A stretch of 64,000 nucleotides of DNA from F23-B02 sp963613665 (GTDB lineage: Bacteria; Bacillota; Clostridia; Oscillospirales; Oscillospiraceae), in the NCBI GenBank assembly GCA_963613665.1, contig CAVEAL010000007.1, forward strand, positions 26,206 to 90,205, written 5' to 3'. Of the stretch, positions 36,101-44,712 are shown in pieces. Under the pieces are notes generated by a model. The model was not told where the DNA came from and searched no databases. It saw nothing but the letters and a program-made list of their open reading frames with translations. The position numbers and the translations under genes were made by a program. The first letter of the stretch is position 1. Every line of letters begins with the position of its first letter.

Positions 36101-39100
36101 CGTTCCGTGCCGTAGGTCATATTGGCGTTGATGTCGCTGCGGCCTACGACGCTCTTGCCGGTGATATTCCATTCTGCGCTGAAATCCGAGTAGTTGACAT
36201 CAATACTCCGGCGCACATAGAACGCAGGCTCCAACAGCTCAAACATGAACTGTCTGATATACTCTTTGTCGATCCATGTCGCGCCGAGGCGTACTTCAAT
36301 TTCCGAAGCGTCCAGATCCTTGGGCTGTGCCTGCCGCAGAGCCTCCACATTGGGCAAATAGCCGGGACTGTCCTTCGCGGCCGTCTCTGCCTCTCGCAGC
36401 TTCTGACGCACATCGCCGGAGAGATATTCATCTGCCGTCTGCCATTCTCCGCGCACGGGGTCGAGGAAGATAACACCGTTCAGTTCGTCAATCAGTTCTT
36501 CCTGACTTTTACCGGAGAGCTGCGCCATATAGTCCATGTCCACGCAGGCTTTTTCTGAAATGGACAGCGCCAGCACCTCCGCCGCCGTATCCACGGACGT
36601 GATGGCCTCGTGGGGGCGAATCGTGCGCTTTGTAAAAATGTCGGCCTTGCGTTTGAGGTTGTTTTCTTCATCCAGCACTTCCAGAGAGCAGAGCAGGAAG
36701 TACGAGCTGTCATCCGCAAACGCCAGATTGTTGGCGCGCGTATTGATAAGCCCATACTTCGCCGTGAAGGAATCATAGAGCGCATCCAGTTCCCGCTGCG
36801 TCTGCCGGATTGCTTCATCGGAGATAAAGCCGTCCATCTGCTGCCCAATGAGCTTCTGCACGCAGTCGCGCAGCTCGACCATGCCCCTGACGCGCTCTTT
36901 TGCCGTTGCGTTCAGGTCAGGCTTGACCATGACGCTGTTCTCACGGTAATACACCTCACCGTCTACGATGGTGTAGGTGTAGTTTTTTACATTGGGGTCA
37001 GCGGGGATGGATGTGCCAATCTTCTCGTTTTCACCGAGGTCTGGCAGCCCTGCCTCCTGATATTTACCGCCGATTTTCTGTACTGTTTCATGGAGCAGCG
37101 TCCCCAAATCTGCACCCTCTATGGGGTTGACGGTATAATCCTGCTTACCGTACTGTGTGCTCTCTGAAGATGGGGTTCCGAGCACCATTTCCGGATGCTC
37201 TGCGAAGTAGCTGTTGATGGCAAAGCCGTTTTCGGACTGGCCGAGGTGAATCCAGTCCTCGTCGATCTCAATGGGACGGTCGCGCTTTTGAAGAAAGACG
37301 ATATCCGAAACGACATCCGTACCGGCGTTGGCGCGGAAGGCATTGTTGGGCAGACGAATGGCACCCAGCAGCTCCGCCCGCTGTGCGATGTACCTGCGGA
37401 CTTCGGGCGATTGCTTGTCCATCGTGTAGCGGGAGGTCACGAACGCGATCACGCCGCCCGGACGCACCTGATCCAGCGTTTTTGCAAAAAAGTAGTCATG
37501 AATGGAAAAGCCGAGCTTGTTATAAGCCCAGTCATCTACCTGATATTGTCCGAACGGGACGTTGCCCACGGCGAGGTCGTAAAAGTCTTTTCTGTTCGTT
37601 GTCTCGAAGCCGGCGATGGTAATGTCCGCCTTGGGGTAAAGCTGCTTGGCAATGCGTCCGGTAATGCTGTCCAACTCCACGCCGTAGAGCTTGCTGCCCT
37701 GCATGGCTTCCGGTAAGCAGCCGAAGAAGTTTCCAACGCCCATAGACGGCTCTAAAATATTGCCGGTCTGGAAGCCCATACTGCCGACGGCCTCATAAAT
37801 CGCCTTGATAACGGTGGGGCTGGTGTAGTGCGCGTTCAGCGTGGACGCTCTGGCCGCAGCGTATTCCTCCGGGGAAAGCGTGGCGTACAGCTCTGCGAAC
37901 TCGTCCGACCAGTTTGGCTTATTCTCATCGAACGCATCTGCCAGTCCGCCCCAGCCAACATAGCGTGAGAGGACTTGCTGCTGTTCTGCGCTGGCCTGTA
38001 AACCCTCGGCCTCCAGATGTTTTAGCAGTCGGATGGCATTGATATTTGCCTGATACTTGGTCTTTGCGCCGCCAACGCCGAGGGTATCGTCGGTGATGTG
38101 AAAATTTTGTGCATTGCGGCGGCTTGCCGCTTTGAAGTCGGCATAAGCGGCCTGCTCTGCAGTAGCGACGCGAGGAAAGTCCTGCCACTCGCTGTCAATG
38201 GGGATGGATACCGCAGGACGGTGTGCAGGAGGCTCGTCTATCTCAGCCTGAGAGATGGCATCATCAAAATCAGGCACAAACTCGCCCATTTCCGAAAGTG
38301 CTGCCCGGCCTTCCTGCTCCAGAATCAGCGCTTCTTCCTCGCTCATGACGGGAGGTTCAGGCTCGATAGGTTCCGCTGAGGGAGGGGTATGCTCCGGCTC
38401 GCCAATATGCAGTGTGCGTATCTCCACATCATAGGGGAGGTTGTTTTTGTCGGCAGAATACACTGCTACTGTTTCCTCGGTGTAGTCGTGTGCCTTTTCC
38501 GGCTGCGGATACCGCTCCATGAGCCGTGCGAAGCTCTCTTTGCTCTCCGCACGGGAAATGGGATAGCGAAGTGATGAGTCGCGGAGGGAAATGTCAAAAA
38601 GGCCGATGCTCTCAATAATGAAAGGCTTTCCGTCCTCCAGATATACCGTATCACCCACAGAATATGGGAACGGGTCTTTCTGAGGGATGGGAGCTGGTTT
38701 TTCCGGCTCATGCTGGCGGTACTGTGCGATATCTTCATCTGAAACGTGAATGAGGTCGCTGAAATCGAGGTTTTCCAGCTCGTTGGAAATAAGCTCCTGC
38801 AAAGAGCCGTACTGCCGGGTTTCCAGATGCTTATCGTCCAGATAGCGTTCCAGCCGGTAATTCACAAGGTCGATGTTCACCTGAACGGGAATCTCATCGT
38901 CGGTGACGGTGGTGTAGGCGACGCCAATCTTGGTAGGATCGCTGAAATCCGCCTCTGAGCCGTATTCGCTCCGGCAGAAGTCGGAGATCAGTCCCTTTGC
39001 ACGCTCCGTGAGCGCCTGCTCCGCCTGCCCTTGCAGCTCCAGCCGGTACGCCTCCGCCTGCCATTCGCTTGTAAATTCCTCGGTCACGCCGTCCGCGTCC

Positions 39101-42100
39101 ACATAGTAGCCGTGGGTCTCGTCGTCCCACACGGCATACAGAGTGCGGAAGCCTCGGTCAAGGCTCACCACATGGAAACGGTCTGCGGGGTCGAGGGCAG
39201 GCTCTTCCTGTTCCGCGATAAGCTCCGTATCCTGCATCACACGCTGAATGAAGGGGTCGTTATGCAACTTTTCAGTGTCTACAACCTCACCGTTGACGAT
39301 ACCCCGCTGGGCAAGTGCTTCCCGGATGGCAACGGGGTCAATATCATCGAAATTGTCGCGCTCACGTTCGGTGTAGAAGTTATCGGATTGAATGAGTTGG
39401 GCAATCCGCCGCTGCACCTTCGGCCACGAGAGCATAACCGGCTCGGAGTTGCCCACGGAAATCCGGAGGGGCTTTGTGCTGTCGGCTGCGCCGTACTCCC
39501 GCGCCAGCCATGCGGCGGTTTCCCTTTCACGCCCGTGCTGCGCCATATACAGAACAACCGCCTGCTTGCTTTCACTTTTTCCGTTCCAGCTCTGCAAGGC
39601 AGCGTCGATGTCCTCCTGCGTCATCTTGTAGGGCGAGGGCGTTATCGTGGTCGCCAGCGTGGGATACAGCTCGTCCAAAAGCTCCTGATGGAGCCGGTTG
39701 TGGAAGGAGGGCGTATCGAAATAGAGGCGCGTGAGCTGCAAATCCTCAGACGCCATGACGATGCGCCGGATTGCCGCCGCACCCTCCAGATAGGCGTTTT
39801 GACGGTCGGAATTGCGGCAGGCGTTGAGAAATGCGTCATCCTCGGAAAGCGCGTTACCCACGCTCAGGCGGTATCGCCCGAACAGCTCCTGCGCCGTGGG
39901 TTGAGCTTGCTCTGCGGCGGGATCGCGGAACACCCTCGTGCCGTCCGCGCCGAACTCCGCTTCCTGTGCGTCGATGGCGACCTCCGCCTCATGGTCAACG
40001 GAGCGCAGGGTGTAGGTGCGCCGCTCCGGGTCGCTGTCTCCCTTTGCGGAGATGGTCACATCGTACTTGTCCCGCAGGCTTTCTACATACTGCTCCAGAC
40101 TGTGTGCCGGTACGCCGCACATCTCCACACGGCCAGCGCCGGGGATATTGCGGGTAGTCAGGTTCAACTCCAGCAGTTCCGCCGCCTGTCTTGCGTCCTC
40201 TCCGTACAGCTCAAAGAAATCGCCCACCTGATAGAGCACGATGTCGTCCGGGTGGGCTTCCTTCTCGGCGTTATAGGCGCTCCAGCCCGCGCTTCGCTCT
40301 GCGGTCTGCCGCTGGAGCTGATCGTACTGTGTCTTTTCCTCCGGGGTCAGAAAACGGTCTTTGCGGATCAGCTCAGAGATGCGCTTGGCGACGTTTGCCC
40401 AGTTCAGTTGGATTTCCGGGCAGTCCTGCTTTTTCAGGCTGATGCCCTTGTCGCCGTGATTCTCGCCACTGTGGGTAGCGCCGGATACCGCGTGAGAGCT
40501 GCCCCCAATGCCGTATTCCTTTTTCAGAAAGTCCGTTTGCTCCTTCGGGCTGTGTTTCTCTCTGAAATAGGCGTAGATACGCCCCTTTCCGCCTGCGACA
40601 TTGCTGCCGCGGGTCAGGGTCGCGGCGATCTCGTCCTCTGTAATGAACCGCTGCACGGCGGGGATCTCCGCCATATCGGTGCTGTACTCTCTGCGGGGCA
40701 GGGACAGCTCCCGCAGACCCTGCTCGATATTGTCCGACTTGTGGTAGTGAAAGCGCAGCAGGCTCCTGTCCTCCCGGTAGTCGCTCTGGAACTGTATGAG
40801 ATCTTCCAGAACAACCTCACGAAACGCCGGTTCCGCCAGACGCTCGGCAAGCCGCGCCGTTTCCTCCGGATAGCCGTTGCCGCGAATATCCGACAGACAG
40901 GAGAGATACCCCTGCGCCGTGGCTTCGTCGCTGAGATCATGCTTGAGATGCCAGAGGGACGCTGCCAGCTCCGTGCGCTCATGCCCCGGCGCTTCCGCAA
41001 GCTCTACGTTGGTAGCGTATTCGCCCTGCTCCAAAAGCTGCCCGATGCGCTCCGCCGCCTCCTGCCAGCTTACGACCTTTGCGGAGGTCAAATAGCGGGA
41101 GGCGTCCCCATTGGCGATGTGGATGCCGTCCTCTGCGTACCATACGGAGTATCTGCCGTTTTCGGTGATGATTCCGTTGCCGCCATGGAAGGTGTTTTGG
41201 AGAAACGAAGCGATCTCTTCCGCGCTTTTGCCCTTGGAGAACTCCGTGGCGATCTTCATGCGGGCGTGGTCGGCGTTGCCGCCCGTGCGCAGGATGTGGT
41301 CGATATCGTTCTGCGAAATGAACATGGAAAAAGCGGAGGGCGTAGAATTAACGCTCTCCGCTGTGTCGATATATGCAATTTGTTCCTCTTCCGTAGGAAA
41401 CAGGCTCATCTGATATGCCGCCGTGGGCTGTGCCGGTTCTGCTTCCGGCTCGTCATTGGTCAGTTGTACACCAGCTCGGTCAGGATGATCTCTTCTGCCT
41501 GTGCTTTCAGGCTGTTCATCAGCCCCACCCAGCGCATCGGGTCGCTGGCTTTCAGCGTTTCCGTCACGCCCGCCGACTTCATCAGCTCCGGCATCATCTG
41601 CTCCAGTCTCCGATTTGCCGTCTCGTCGATCTCCCGCAGGTGCGGGAACAGCGTCTCGGACAGGATCATCTGATTCCAAAGGATGGGGCGGTGCTCCTGA
41701 AGGTAGGTCTTCCGCAGCATTCCGTACTTGCCCAGGGGCTTGCTCTCCGGTTCCTCGCTCAGCTTCAGATCGGGAATCCGGTAGTCTCCGTTCTTCGTGT
41801 AAGTCAATTCGGTCATGATTCTGGCTCCTTTCGCGCTCATAATTTCGGATGACAACTTCTATCTGTCTGAGTATCTGCTGGCTGATCTCACTGACCGCCG
41901 TGCCCAGCGCCGCAACCGCAGCCGGGGTGTTGAAGTCGAACACAGGCATGAAATCTTCCGGTTCCAGATAGGCTTCCGGCTCCAGTCCGCACCGGCTCAT
42001 CAGCATGTAGGTAATGCTGACTTTTGCGGCATTTCGGAACTGCACCTCGGTGTTGAACTCATCATATCCGTCAAGATAGGAATCGTCAATGTTGCGGAGA

Positions 42101-42579
42101 ATGTCTCGCTTGTAATCTGCCCAATATTCTCTTGCAAGCTGTGCGGCTGCTGACTCCATCTGCTCGACAATGCCATCGTTTCCGGATACACCGTAGCTTC
42201 GCTCCAGCGCGGCGGCAACGGCATCCTCATGCTCCGCGCGGAACTGCCAGAGGTGCATGGGGCGGGAGTGCTCCCGTTCGCCGGTGTCAGCCACGTCAAA
42301 GACGTATCGCAGCTGCGGCTTCTGGCCGCTTGTGTTTATAAGGGCAATGCCGGTGGAGCCGCGCCGGACAAAGCGCCCCATCTTCTTGTTCCAAAAATCG
42401 TACTCAGCGCAGGCAGTCGCATCCGGCCGCTGGGCGTGGATCATGACCTGCTCGTTATAGGGATACTTGTAGAGCCGTGCGGCTGTGCGCAGGAACTGCG
42501 TCCAGCTCTTGTAGCTGCTTGTAAGCTGCCGCTCTGCTGTGTCTGCCATCTGCCTGTGCTCCTGATATTTACTCGGCAT
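33178..42579 (-). CDS. Giant ArdC-like / MutS-like / N6-methylase / SNF2 helicase polyprotein of a conjugative element
   Basis: 3133 residues from ATG 42579, which has AAAGGAGG 8 nt upstream; the frame is open further but without SD. Domains in order: ArdC-like ssDNA-binding start (about 10-140: SWTQFLRTAARLYKYPYNEQVMIHAQ, DFWNKKMGRFVRRGSTGIAL); a long Asp/Arg/Gly-rich linker (about 250-385) over which tnpV is overprinted; LPD-like repeats; a MutS-I-like module near 775-870 (DDIVLYQVGDFFELYGEDA, GVPAHSLEQYV); an N6-adenine methylase with NVPFGQYQ near 1670; and an SNF2 helicase with LLAHEVGAGKTFEM near 2278, VDEAHAFKN near 2443 and GRIIRQGNRNKE near 2810. The end carries ERPSVLAKLKK plus a basic tail, shared with two other proteins here. 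Such proteins travel with ICEs and probably protect or process the transferred strand (inference). Confidence 0.9.
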   Translation of the reverse strand: MPSKYQEHRQMADTAERQLTSSYKSWTQFLRTAARLYKYPYNEQVMIHAQRPDATACAEYDFWNKKMGRFVRRGSTGIALINTSGQKPQLRYVFDVADTGEREHSRPMHLWQFRAEHEDAVAAALERSYGVSGNDGIVEQMESAAAQLAREYWADYKRDILRNIDDSYLDGYDEFNTEVQFRNAAKVSITYMLMSRCGLEPEAYLEPEDFMPVFDFNTPAAVAALGTAVSEISQQILRQIEVVIRNYERERSQNHDRIDLHEERRLPDSRSEAERGTGEQAPGQVRNAAEDLPSGAPPHPLESDDPVRDAVPAPAGDRRDGKSETGADDAGADEVGGRDGNAESQRPDALGGADEQPESTGRRDHPDRAGVQLTNDEPEAEPAQPTAAYQMSLFPTEEEQIAYIDTAESVNSTPSAFSMFISQNDIDHILRTGGNADHARMKIATEFSKGKSAEEIASFLQNTFHGGNGIITENGRYSVWYAEDGIHIANGDASRYLTSAKVVSWQEAAERIGQLLEQGEYATNVELAEAPGHERTELAASLWHLKHDLSDEATAQGYLSCLSDIRGNGYPEETARLAERLAEPAFREVVLEDLIQFQSDYREDRSLLRFHYHKSDNIEQGLRELSLPRREYSTDMAEIPAVQRFITEDEIAATLTRGSNVAGGKGRIYAYFREKHSPKEQTDFLKKEYGIGGSSHAVSGATHSGENHGDKGISLKKQDCPEIQLNWANVAKRISELIRKDRFLTPEEKTQYDQLQRQTAERSAGWSAYNAEKEAHPDDIVLYQVGDFFELYGEDARQAAELLELNLTTRNIPGAGRVEMCGVPAHSLEQYVESLRDKYDVTISAKGDSDPERRTYTLRSVDHEAEVAIDAQEAEFGADGTRVFRDPAAEQAQPTAQELFGRYRLSVGNALSEDDAFLNACRNSDRQNAYLEGAAAIRRIVMASEDLQLTRLYFDTPSFHNRLHQELLDELYPTLATTITPSPYKMTQEDIDAALQSWNGKSESKQAVVLYMAQHGRERETAAWLAREYGAADSTKPLRISVGNSEPVMLSWPKVQRRIAQLIQSDNFYTERERDNFDDIDPVAIREALAQRGIVNGEVVDTEKLHNDPFIQRVMQDTELIAEQEEPALDPADRFHVVSLDRGFRTLYAVWDDETHGYYVDADGVTEEFTSEWQAEAYRLELQGQAEQALTERAKGLISDFCRSEYGSEADFSDPTKIGVAYTTVTDDEIPVQVNIDLVNYRLERYLDDKHLETRQYGSLQELISNELENLDFSDLIHVSDEDIAQYRQHEPEKPAPIPQKDPFPYSVGDTVYLEDGKPFIIESIGLFDISLRDSSLRYPISRAESKESFARLMERYPQPEKAHDYTEETVAVYSADKNNLPYDVEIRTLHIGEPEHTPPSAEPIEPEPPVMSEEEALILEQEGRAALSEMGEFVPDFDDAISQAEIDEPPAHRPAVSIPIDSEWQDFPRVATAEQAAYADFKAASRRNAQNFHITDDTLGVGGAKTKYQANINAIRLLKHLEAEGLQASAEQQQVLSRYVGWGGLADAFDENKPNWSDEFAELYATLSPEEYAAARASTLNAHYTSPTVIKAIYEAVGSMGFQTGNILEPSMGVGNFFGCLPEAMQGSKLYGVELDSITGRIAKQLYPKADITIAGFETTNRKDFYDLAVGNVPFGQYQVDDWAYNKLGFSIHDYFFAKTLDQVRPGGVIAFVTSRYTMDKQSPEVRRYIAQRAELLGAIRLPNNAFRANAGTDVVSDIVFLQKRDRPIEIDEDWIHLGQSENGFAINSYFAEHPEMVLGTPSSESTQYGKQDYTVNPIEGADLGTLLHETVQKIGGKYQEAGLPDLGENEKIGTSIPADPNVKNYTYTIVDGEVYYRENSVMVKPDLNATAKERVRGMVELRDCVQKLIGQQMDGFISDEAIRQTQRELDALYDSFTAKYGLINTRANNLAFADDSSYFLLCSLEVLDEENNLKRKADIFTKRTIRPHEAITSVDTAAEVLALSISEKACVDMDYMAQLSGKSQEELIDELNGVIFLDPVRGEWQTADEYLSGDVRQKLREAETAAKDSPGYLPNVEALRQAQPKDLDASEIEVRLGATWIDKEYIRQFMFELLEPAFYVRRSIDVNYSDFSAEWNITGKSVVGRSDINANMTYGTERANAYKILEDTLNLRDVRIYDTIENADGREKRVLNSKETTLAQQKQQAIKDAFQEWIWKDPTRRHDLVQKYNELFNSTRPREYNGQHITFSGMNPEIQLREHQLNAVAHILYGGNTLLAHEVGAGKTFEMVAAAMESKRLGLCHKPMFVVPNHLIEQWASEFLRLYPSANILAVTKKDFEPRNRKKFCARIATGDYDAVIIGHSQFERIPVSKERQERMLQEQIYEIEDGLMELRANNAERFTIKSLEKTKKSLEVKLKKLQDTSRKDDVITFEQLGVDRLYVDEAHAFKNLFLYTKMRNVAGLSTTDAQKSSDMLLKCRNIDEITGNKGIVFATGTPVSNSMTELYTMMRYLQHDMLQRKHLTHFDCWASTFGETVTAIELAPEGTGYRARTRFSKFFNLPELMQLFKEAADIKTADRLHLPTPTPVYHNVVAQPTEIQKNMVQELSERAARVHAGIVDASTDNMLKITSDGRKLGLDQRVINPDLPDEAGSKVNLCVDNIYSVWQDGQADKLPQLVFCDLSTPKTAVPASRAAKAAGGNLDSPELHALEAAIGQDAAEEPAFTIYDDIREKLVARGIPREQIAFIHEANTEVRKKELFAKVRAGQVRVLMGSTFKMGAGMNVQDRLIALHDLDCPWRPGDLEQRSGRIIRQGNRNKEVHIYRYVTESTFDAYLWQTVENKQKFISQIMTSKSPVRSCEDVDETALSYAEIKALCAGDERIKEKMDLDVDVARLKLMKASHQSQQYKLEDSLLKKFPEDIEKSKGFISGLEADMKTLAAHPHPEDGFAGMTVKNDSLTDKDNAGAALLEAFKDVRGMEPVPIGTYRGFQMSLTLEDFGRDYVLTLKGQMTHRVTLGKDARGNLTRIDNVLNAMPDRLQNVRNTLDATTAQMEAAKAELGKPFPQEEELRVKSARLAELNAELNIDERTPVEQLADDSALSAKAERPSVLAKLKKTSTRQAQDAPAKQREQESR
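41460..41816 (-). CDS. tnpV: TnpV-like protein overprinted in another frame of the giant gene
   Basis: 118 residues from ATG 41816, preceded by GAAAGGAG 8 nt upstream, a full-strength site inside the giant coding sequence. TELTYTKNGDYRIPDLKLSEEPESKPLGKYGMLRKTYLQEHRP, LFPHLREIDETANRRLEQMMPELMKSAGVTE and RWVGLMNSLKAQAEEIILTELVYN agree along the whole length with the TnpV family of transposon-encoded proteins (function unknown). The giant protein's own frame over the same DNA is a low-complexity Asp/Arg/Gly/Pro linker. TnpV therefore looks like the constrained frame and the linker like its by-product, or both are used. Confidence 0.75.
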   Translation of the reverse strand: MTELTYTKNGDYRIPDLKLSEEPESKPLGKYGMLRKTYLQEHRPILWNQMILSETLFPHLREIDETANRRLEQMMPELMKSAGVTETLKASDPMRWVGLMNSLKAQAEEIILTELVYN

Positions 42580-42597
42580 AGGGCTACCTCCTTTGGG

Positions 42598-42630
42598 CAA
42601 AAAATTAGAGCACCCGGAATTGGGTGCTCT
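42598..42630 (-). terminator. Terminator-like hairpin just upstream of the giant gene's SD
   Basis: AGAGCACCC (42607-42615) and GGGTGCTCT (42622-42630) form a perfect 9-bp stem around GGAATT; leftward it is followed by AATTTTTTG and then the SD of the giant gene. It is separate from the ATPase gene's own terminator, so attenuation of the giant gene is possible. Confidence 0.65.
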
Positions 42631-42745
42631 ATGTATGGAGAATGACAGGCTTTCAATATGTTTCCGCTTGCTTTTGATTGGATATGCAGGCGTATCCGCC
42701 AGACAAAAGTATGAGCGCAAGACCACTCACCAATAAATCTGACAG

Positions 42746-42776
42746 AAAAATACCCGCCTGTTGTGACAAGCGGGCA
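42746..42776 (-). terminator. Terminator of the AAA_14/DUF4143 ATPase gene
   Basis: TGCCCGC and GCGGGTA (one G-U pair) form a stem about 15 nt after the ATPase stop, followed leftward by five T. Confidence 0.65.
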
Positions 42777-42790
42777 TTGTGCCATTGGTA

Positions 42791-44251
42791 TTACATTTTT
42801 CCGTTTTGTCCGTCTGCTTCCGCCTTTCCAAGCAGGTATAGAAATGCGATGGCAGGTACTCGCAAAATCGGCACTTGCGTTTCATGCTTTGCAATGCCGA
42901 AATCGTCCAGTTGCTTCGTGATGAGAAACGCGCTTGTGACTTTTGCACCTTCATCCTTGCAGAGTTCAACGATGGCGTCCGTAGCGGGTATATGGGAGTT
43001 GTTGCGGTATTTTACCTCACAGAGAATCTTTTCACGGGGCAGCTCAATGACCACATCGACCTCCTTTTGATTATCCTTTGCCTTTCTGAAGTAGCCGAGC
43101 TGCGCCGTGCTGCCCGGATAGAAGGAGACGACATGCTTATATACAGTCGTTTCCACCATTGCCCCAAGCTCCCGTTCATCCGAAAGAACATCGTCTATCA
43201 TCAGAACGGCGTTGCGTATGGCGGCGTCGGCAATGTATATCTTCGGCTTGCCCTTCAATGCGCCCTTGCTTCCCACATCCATCGGCTTTGACAGGTAAAT
43301 CAGATTGGACATTTCAAGCGCCTCGATATAGCTGTCTATTGTAGAGACTGATGTGTTTTCCAGCTCCTTTGCCGCCGTGGTCACGCTGAAAATCTCCGTT
43401 GAGTTCATGCAGAGATACAAAAACAGCTTTTCCATCAGAAGCGGGCTGCGAATATTAAAAAGCGTCAGCACATCACGCTTGATAACCTTATCCACCACAT
43501 CCTCCCGCAGCATCCGCTGTGCATACACATCGTCATCCGACAATACAAGCTCAGGGAAACCGCCGATCATGAGGTAACGATTGAAATGGCCTTCCAGCGG
43601 TGCAAACCGATCCATCAGGTCGCCAAGCTCTGCTCTGCTCATTTTCACGAGTTTTGTGAGCCGCAGGTTATCAGGCAGGAGCGGCTCTTCAATTTGCAGC
43701 AGACGGCAATACTCATAAAAGGACATGGTGGGGATCTTCAGGATGTTCCATCGTCCCGTCCCGCTGTCGGTCGAGCCCTTTTCCAATATCGGACTTGCCG
43801 AGCCGGTCGCTGTAAGGCGAATGTCCTTCCTGCTGTCGTAGATGACCTTCATCCACAGCTCCCAATGCTCTGTATATTGAATCTCATCGAGAAAAATGTA
43901 CCTTGTTCCATCAACAGGATAAAGGGACTCATAGATTGAAAGGACTTTCTCCACATTGACGAGCTTTACAATCGGATTGTCGAAAGACACATACAGGATA
44001 TTCTTGGGGTTTACACCCTCGTCTATCAGACTGTTCATCATCTGATACATGATTGTTGTCTTGCCGACACGCCTTGCACCGGATAAAACGGCAAACCGCC
44101 GAATCGTCTTATGCGAAATCATTCTCAATGCTTCGTAATAGGCAAGCCTTTTCTGCGGCTTGTTTTCCTCCTTGATTGCCAGCGGATTGCGCCACCAGGG
44201 GTTATACTGCCGCAACACCTTGATGACCTGCTCATCGCTTACGATTGCCAT
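42791..44251 (-). CDS. AAA_14 / DUF4143 family ATPase
   Basis: 486 residues; ATG 44251 is preceded by CGGAGG. RRFAVLSGARRVGKTTIMYQMM contains Walker A (G58-T65), RYIFLDEIQYTEHWELWMK Walker B and the DEIQ motif, and RLTATGSASPIL sensor 1. FYEYCRLL, a winged helix around 290-330 and the C-terminal DUF4143 with KEVDVVIELPREKILCEVKY (a D...ExK nuclease-like core) complete the family pattern. These proteins are common, often on mobile DNA, with unknown role. It has its own promoter, a palindromic operator and a terminator, so it looks like an independent cargo gene between TTRAP and the giant gene. Confidence 0.9.
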   Translation of the reverse strand: MAIVSDEQVIKVLRQYNPWWRNPLAIKEENKPQKRLAYYEALRMISHKTIRRFAVLSGARRVGKTTIMYQMMNSLIDEGVNPKNILYVSFDNPIVKLVNVEKVLSIYESLYPVDGTRYIFLDEIQYTEHWELWMKVIYDSRKDIRLTATGSASPILEKGSTDSGTGRWNILKIPTMSFYEYCRLLQIEEPLLPDNLRLTKLVKMSRAELGDLMDRFAPLEGHFNRYLMIGGFPELVLSDDDVYAQRMLREDVVDKVIKRDVLTLFNIRSPLLMEKLFLYLCMNSTEIFSVTTAAKELENTSVSTIDSYIEALEMSNLIYLSKPMDVGSKGALKGKPKIYIADAAIRNAVLMIDDVLSDERELGAMVETTVYKHVVSFYPGSTAQLGYFRKAKDNQKEVDVVIELPREKILCEVKYRNNSHIPATDAIVELCKDEGAKVTSAFLITKQLDDFGIAKHETQVPILRVPAIAFLYLLGKAEADGQNGKM

Positions 44252-44331
44252 ACAAACACCTCCGTACAGGTAGTATTTCAGCGGAGTTGTATCTTCATAC
44301 TGATAAAACTCCGTAGGAGTTATGCAAGTAT

Positions 44332-44360
44332 ATTATAGCAACAGTCATATGCGAACGCAA
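44332..44360 (-). promoter_or_regulatory. Promoter and operator of the ATPase gene
   Basis: On the minus strand TTGCGT (44360-44355), 17 nt, TATAAT (44337-44332). About 10-15 nt downstream lies AACTCC-TAC-GGAGTT (about 44306-44321), a palindrome well placed as an operator, with half of it repeated nearby (ACAACTCC). Confidence 0.7.
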
Positions 44361-44498
44361 GGGGGTTTTGAAAGATGCGAAAAAAACGTCCAATATTTTG
44401 CTACCTGAATCCTTGCATCTTCCTTTATGTTTGCTGCAACAACGATAGTGCCAGCAGCGAGACGGCTCCAAATGGAACCGTCTCGCTGCTTCTGCTGT

Positions 44499-44711
44499 TC
44501 AGTTAAAATCCGGTACCAGTTCCATCCCAACGTAGGCTTCGTCCGTCAGGGCGGCGAGCTTGGCAAGCACGGAATCCGTGAGTGCCAGCAGCTCCGTCTC
44601 ATCAGCCTCCAGATGCTTGCGCATGTCGGTCAGCTCCTGCATCAGACCGGTGCGGGTGCCGGTATTGTAAATGCACATCAGATTGATCTCGCCAAACGTA
44701 AAGTCACTCAT
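44499..44711 (-). CDS. Transposon-transfer assisting (TTRAP-like) small protein
   Basis: 70 residues. SDFTFGEINLMCIYNTGTRTGLMQELTDMRKHLEADETELLALTDSVLAKLAALTDEAY is the TTRAP pattern known from conjugative transposons of Firmicutes. The role in transfer is not defined. ATG 44711 follows the YodL-like gene stop by 1 nt, so the two are coupled. Confidence 0.8.
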   Translation of the reverse strand: MSDFTFGEINLMCIYNTGTRTGLMQELTDMRKHLEADETELLALTDSVLAKLAALTDEAYVGMELVPDFN

Positions 44712-44712
44712 G

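Noticed and set aside
39031..41673. 880-codon + strand open frame opposite the giant gene
   Set aside because: It mirrors the minus-strand gene in a GC-rich region, has no family motifs and no SD, while the minus strand shows continuous known domains.
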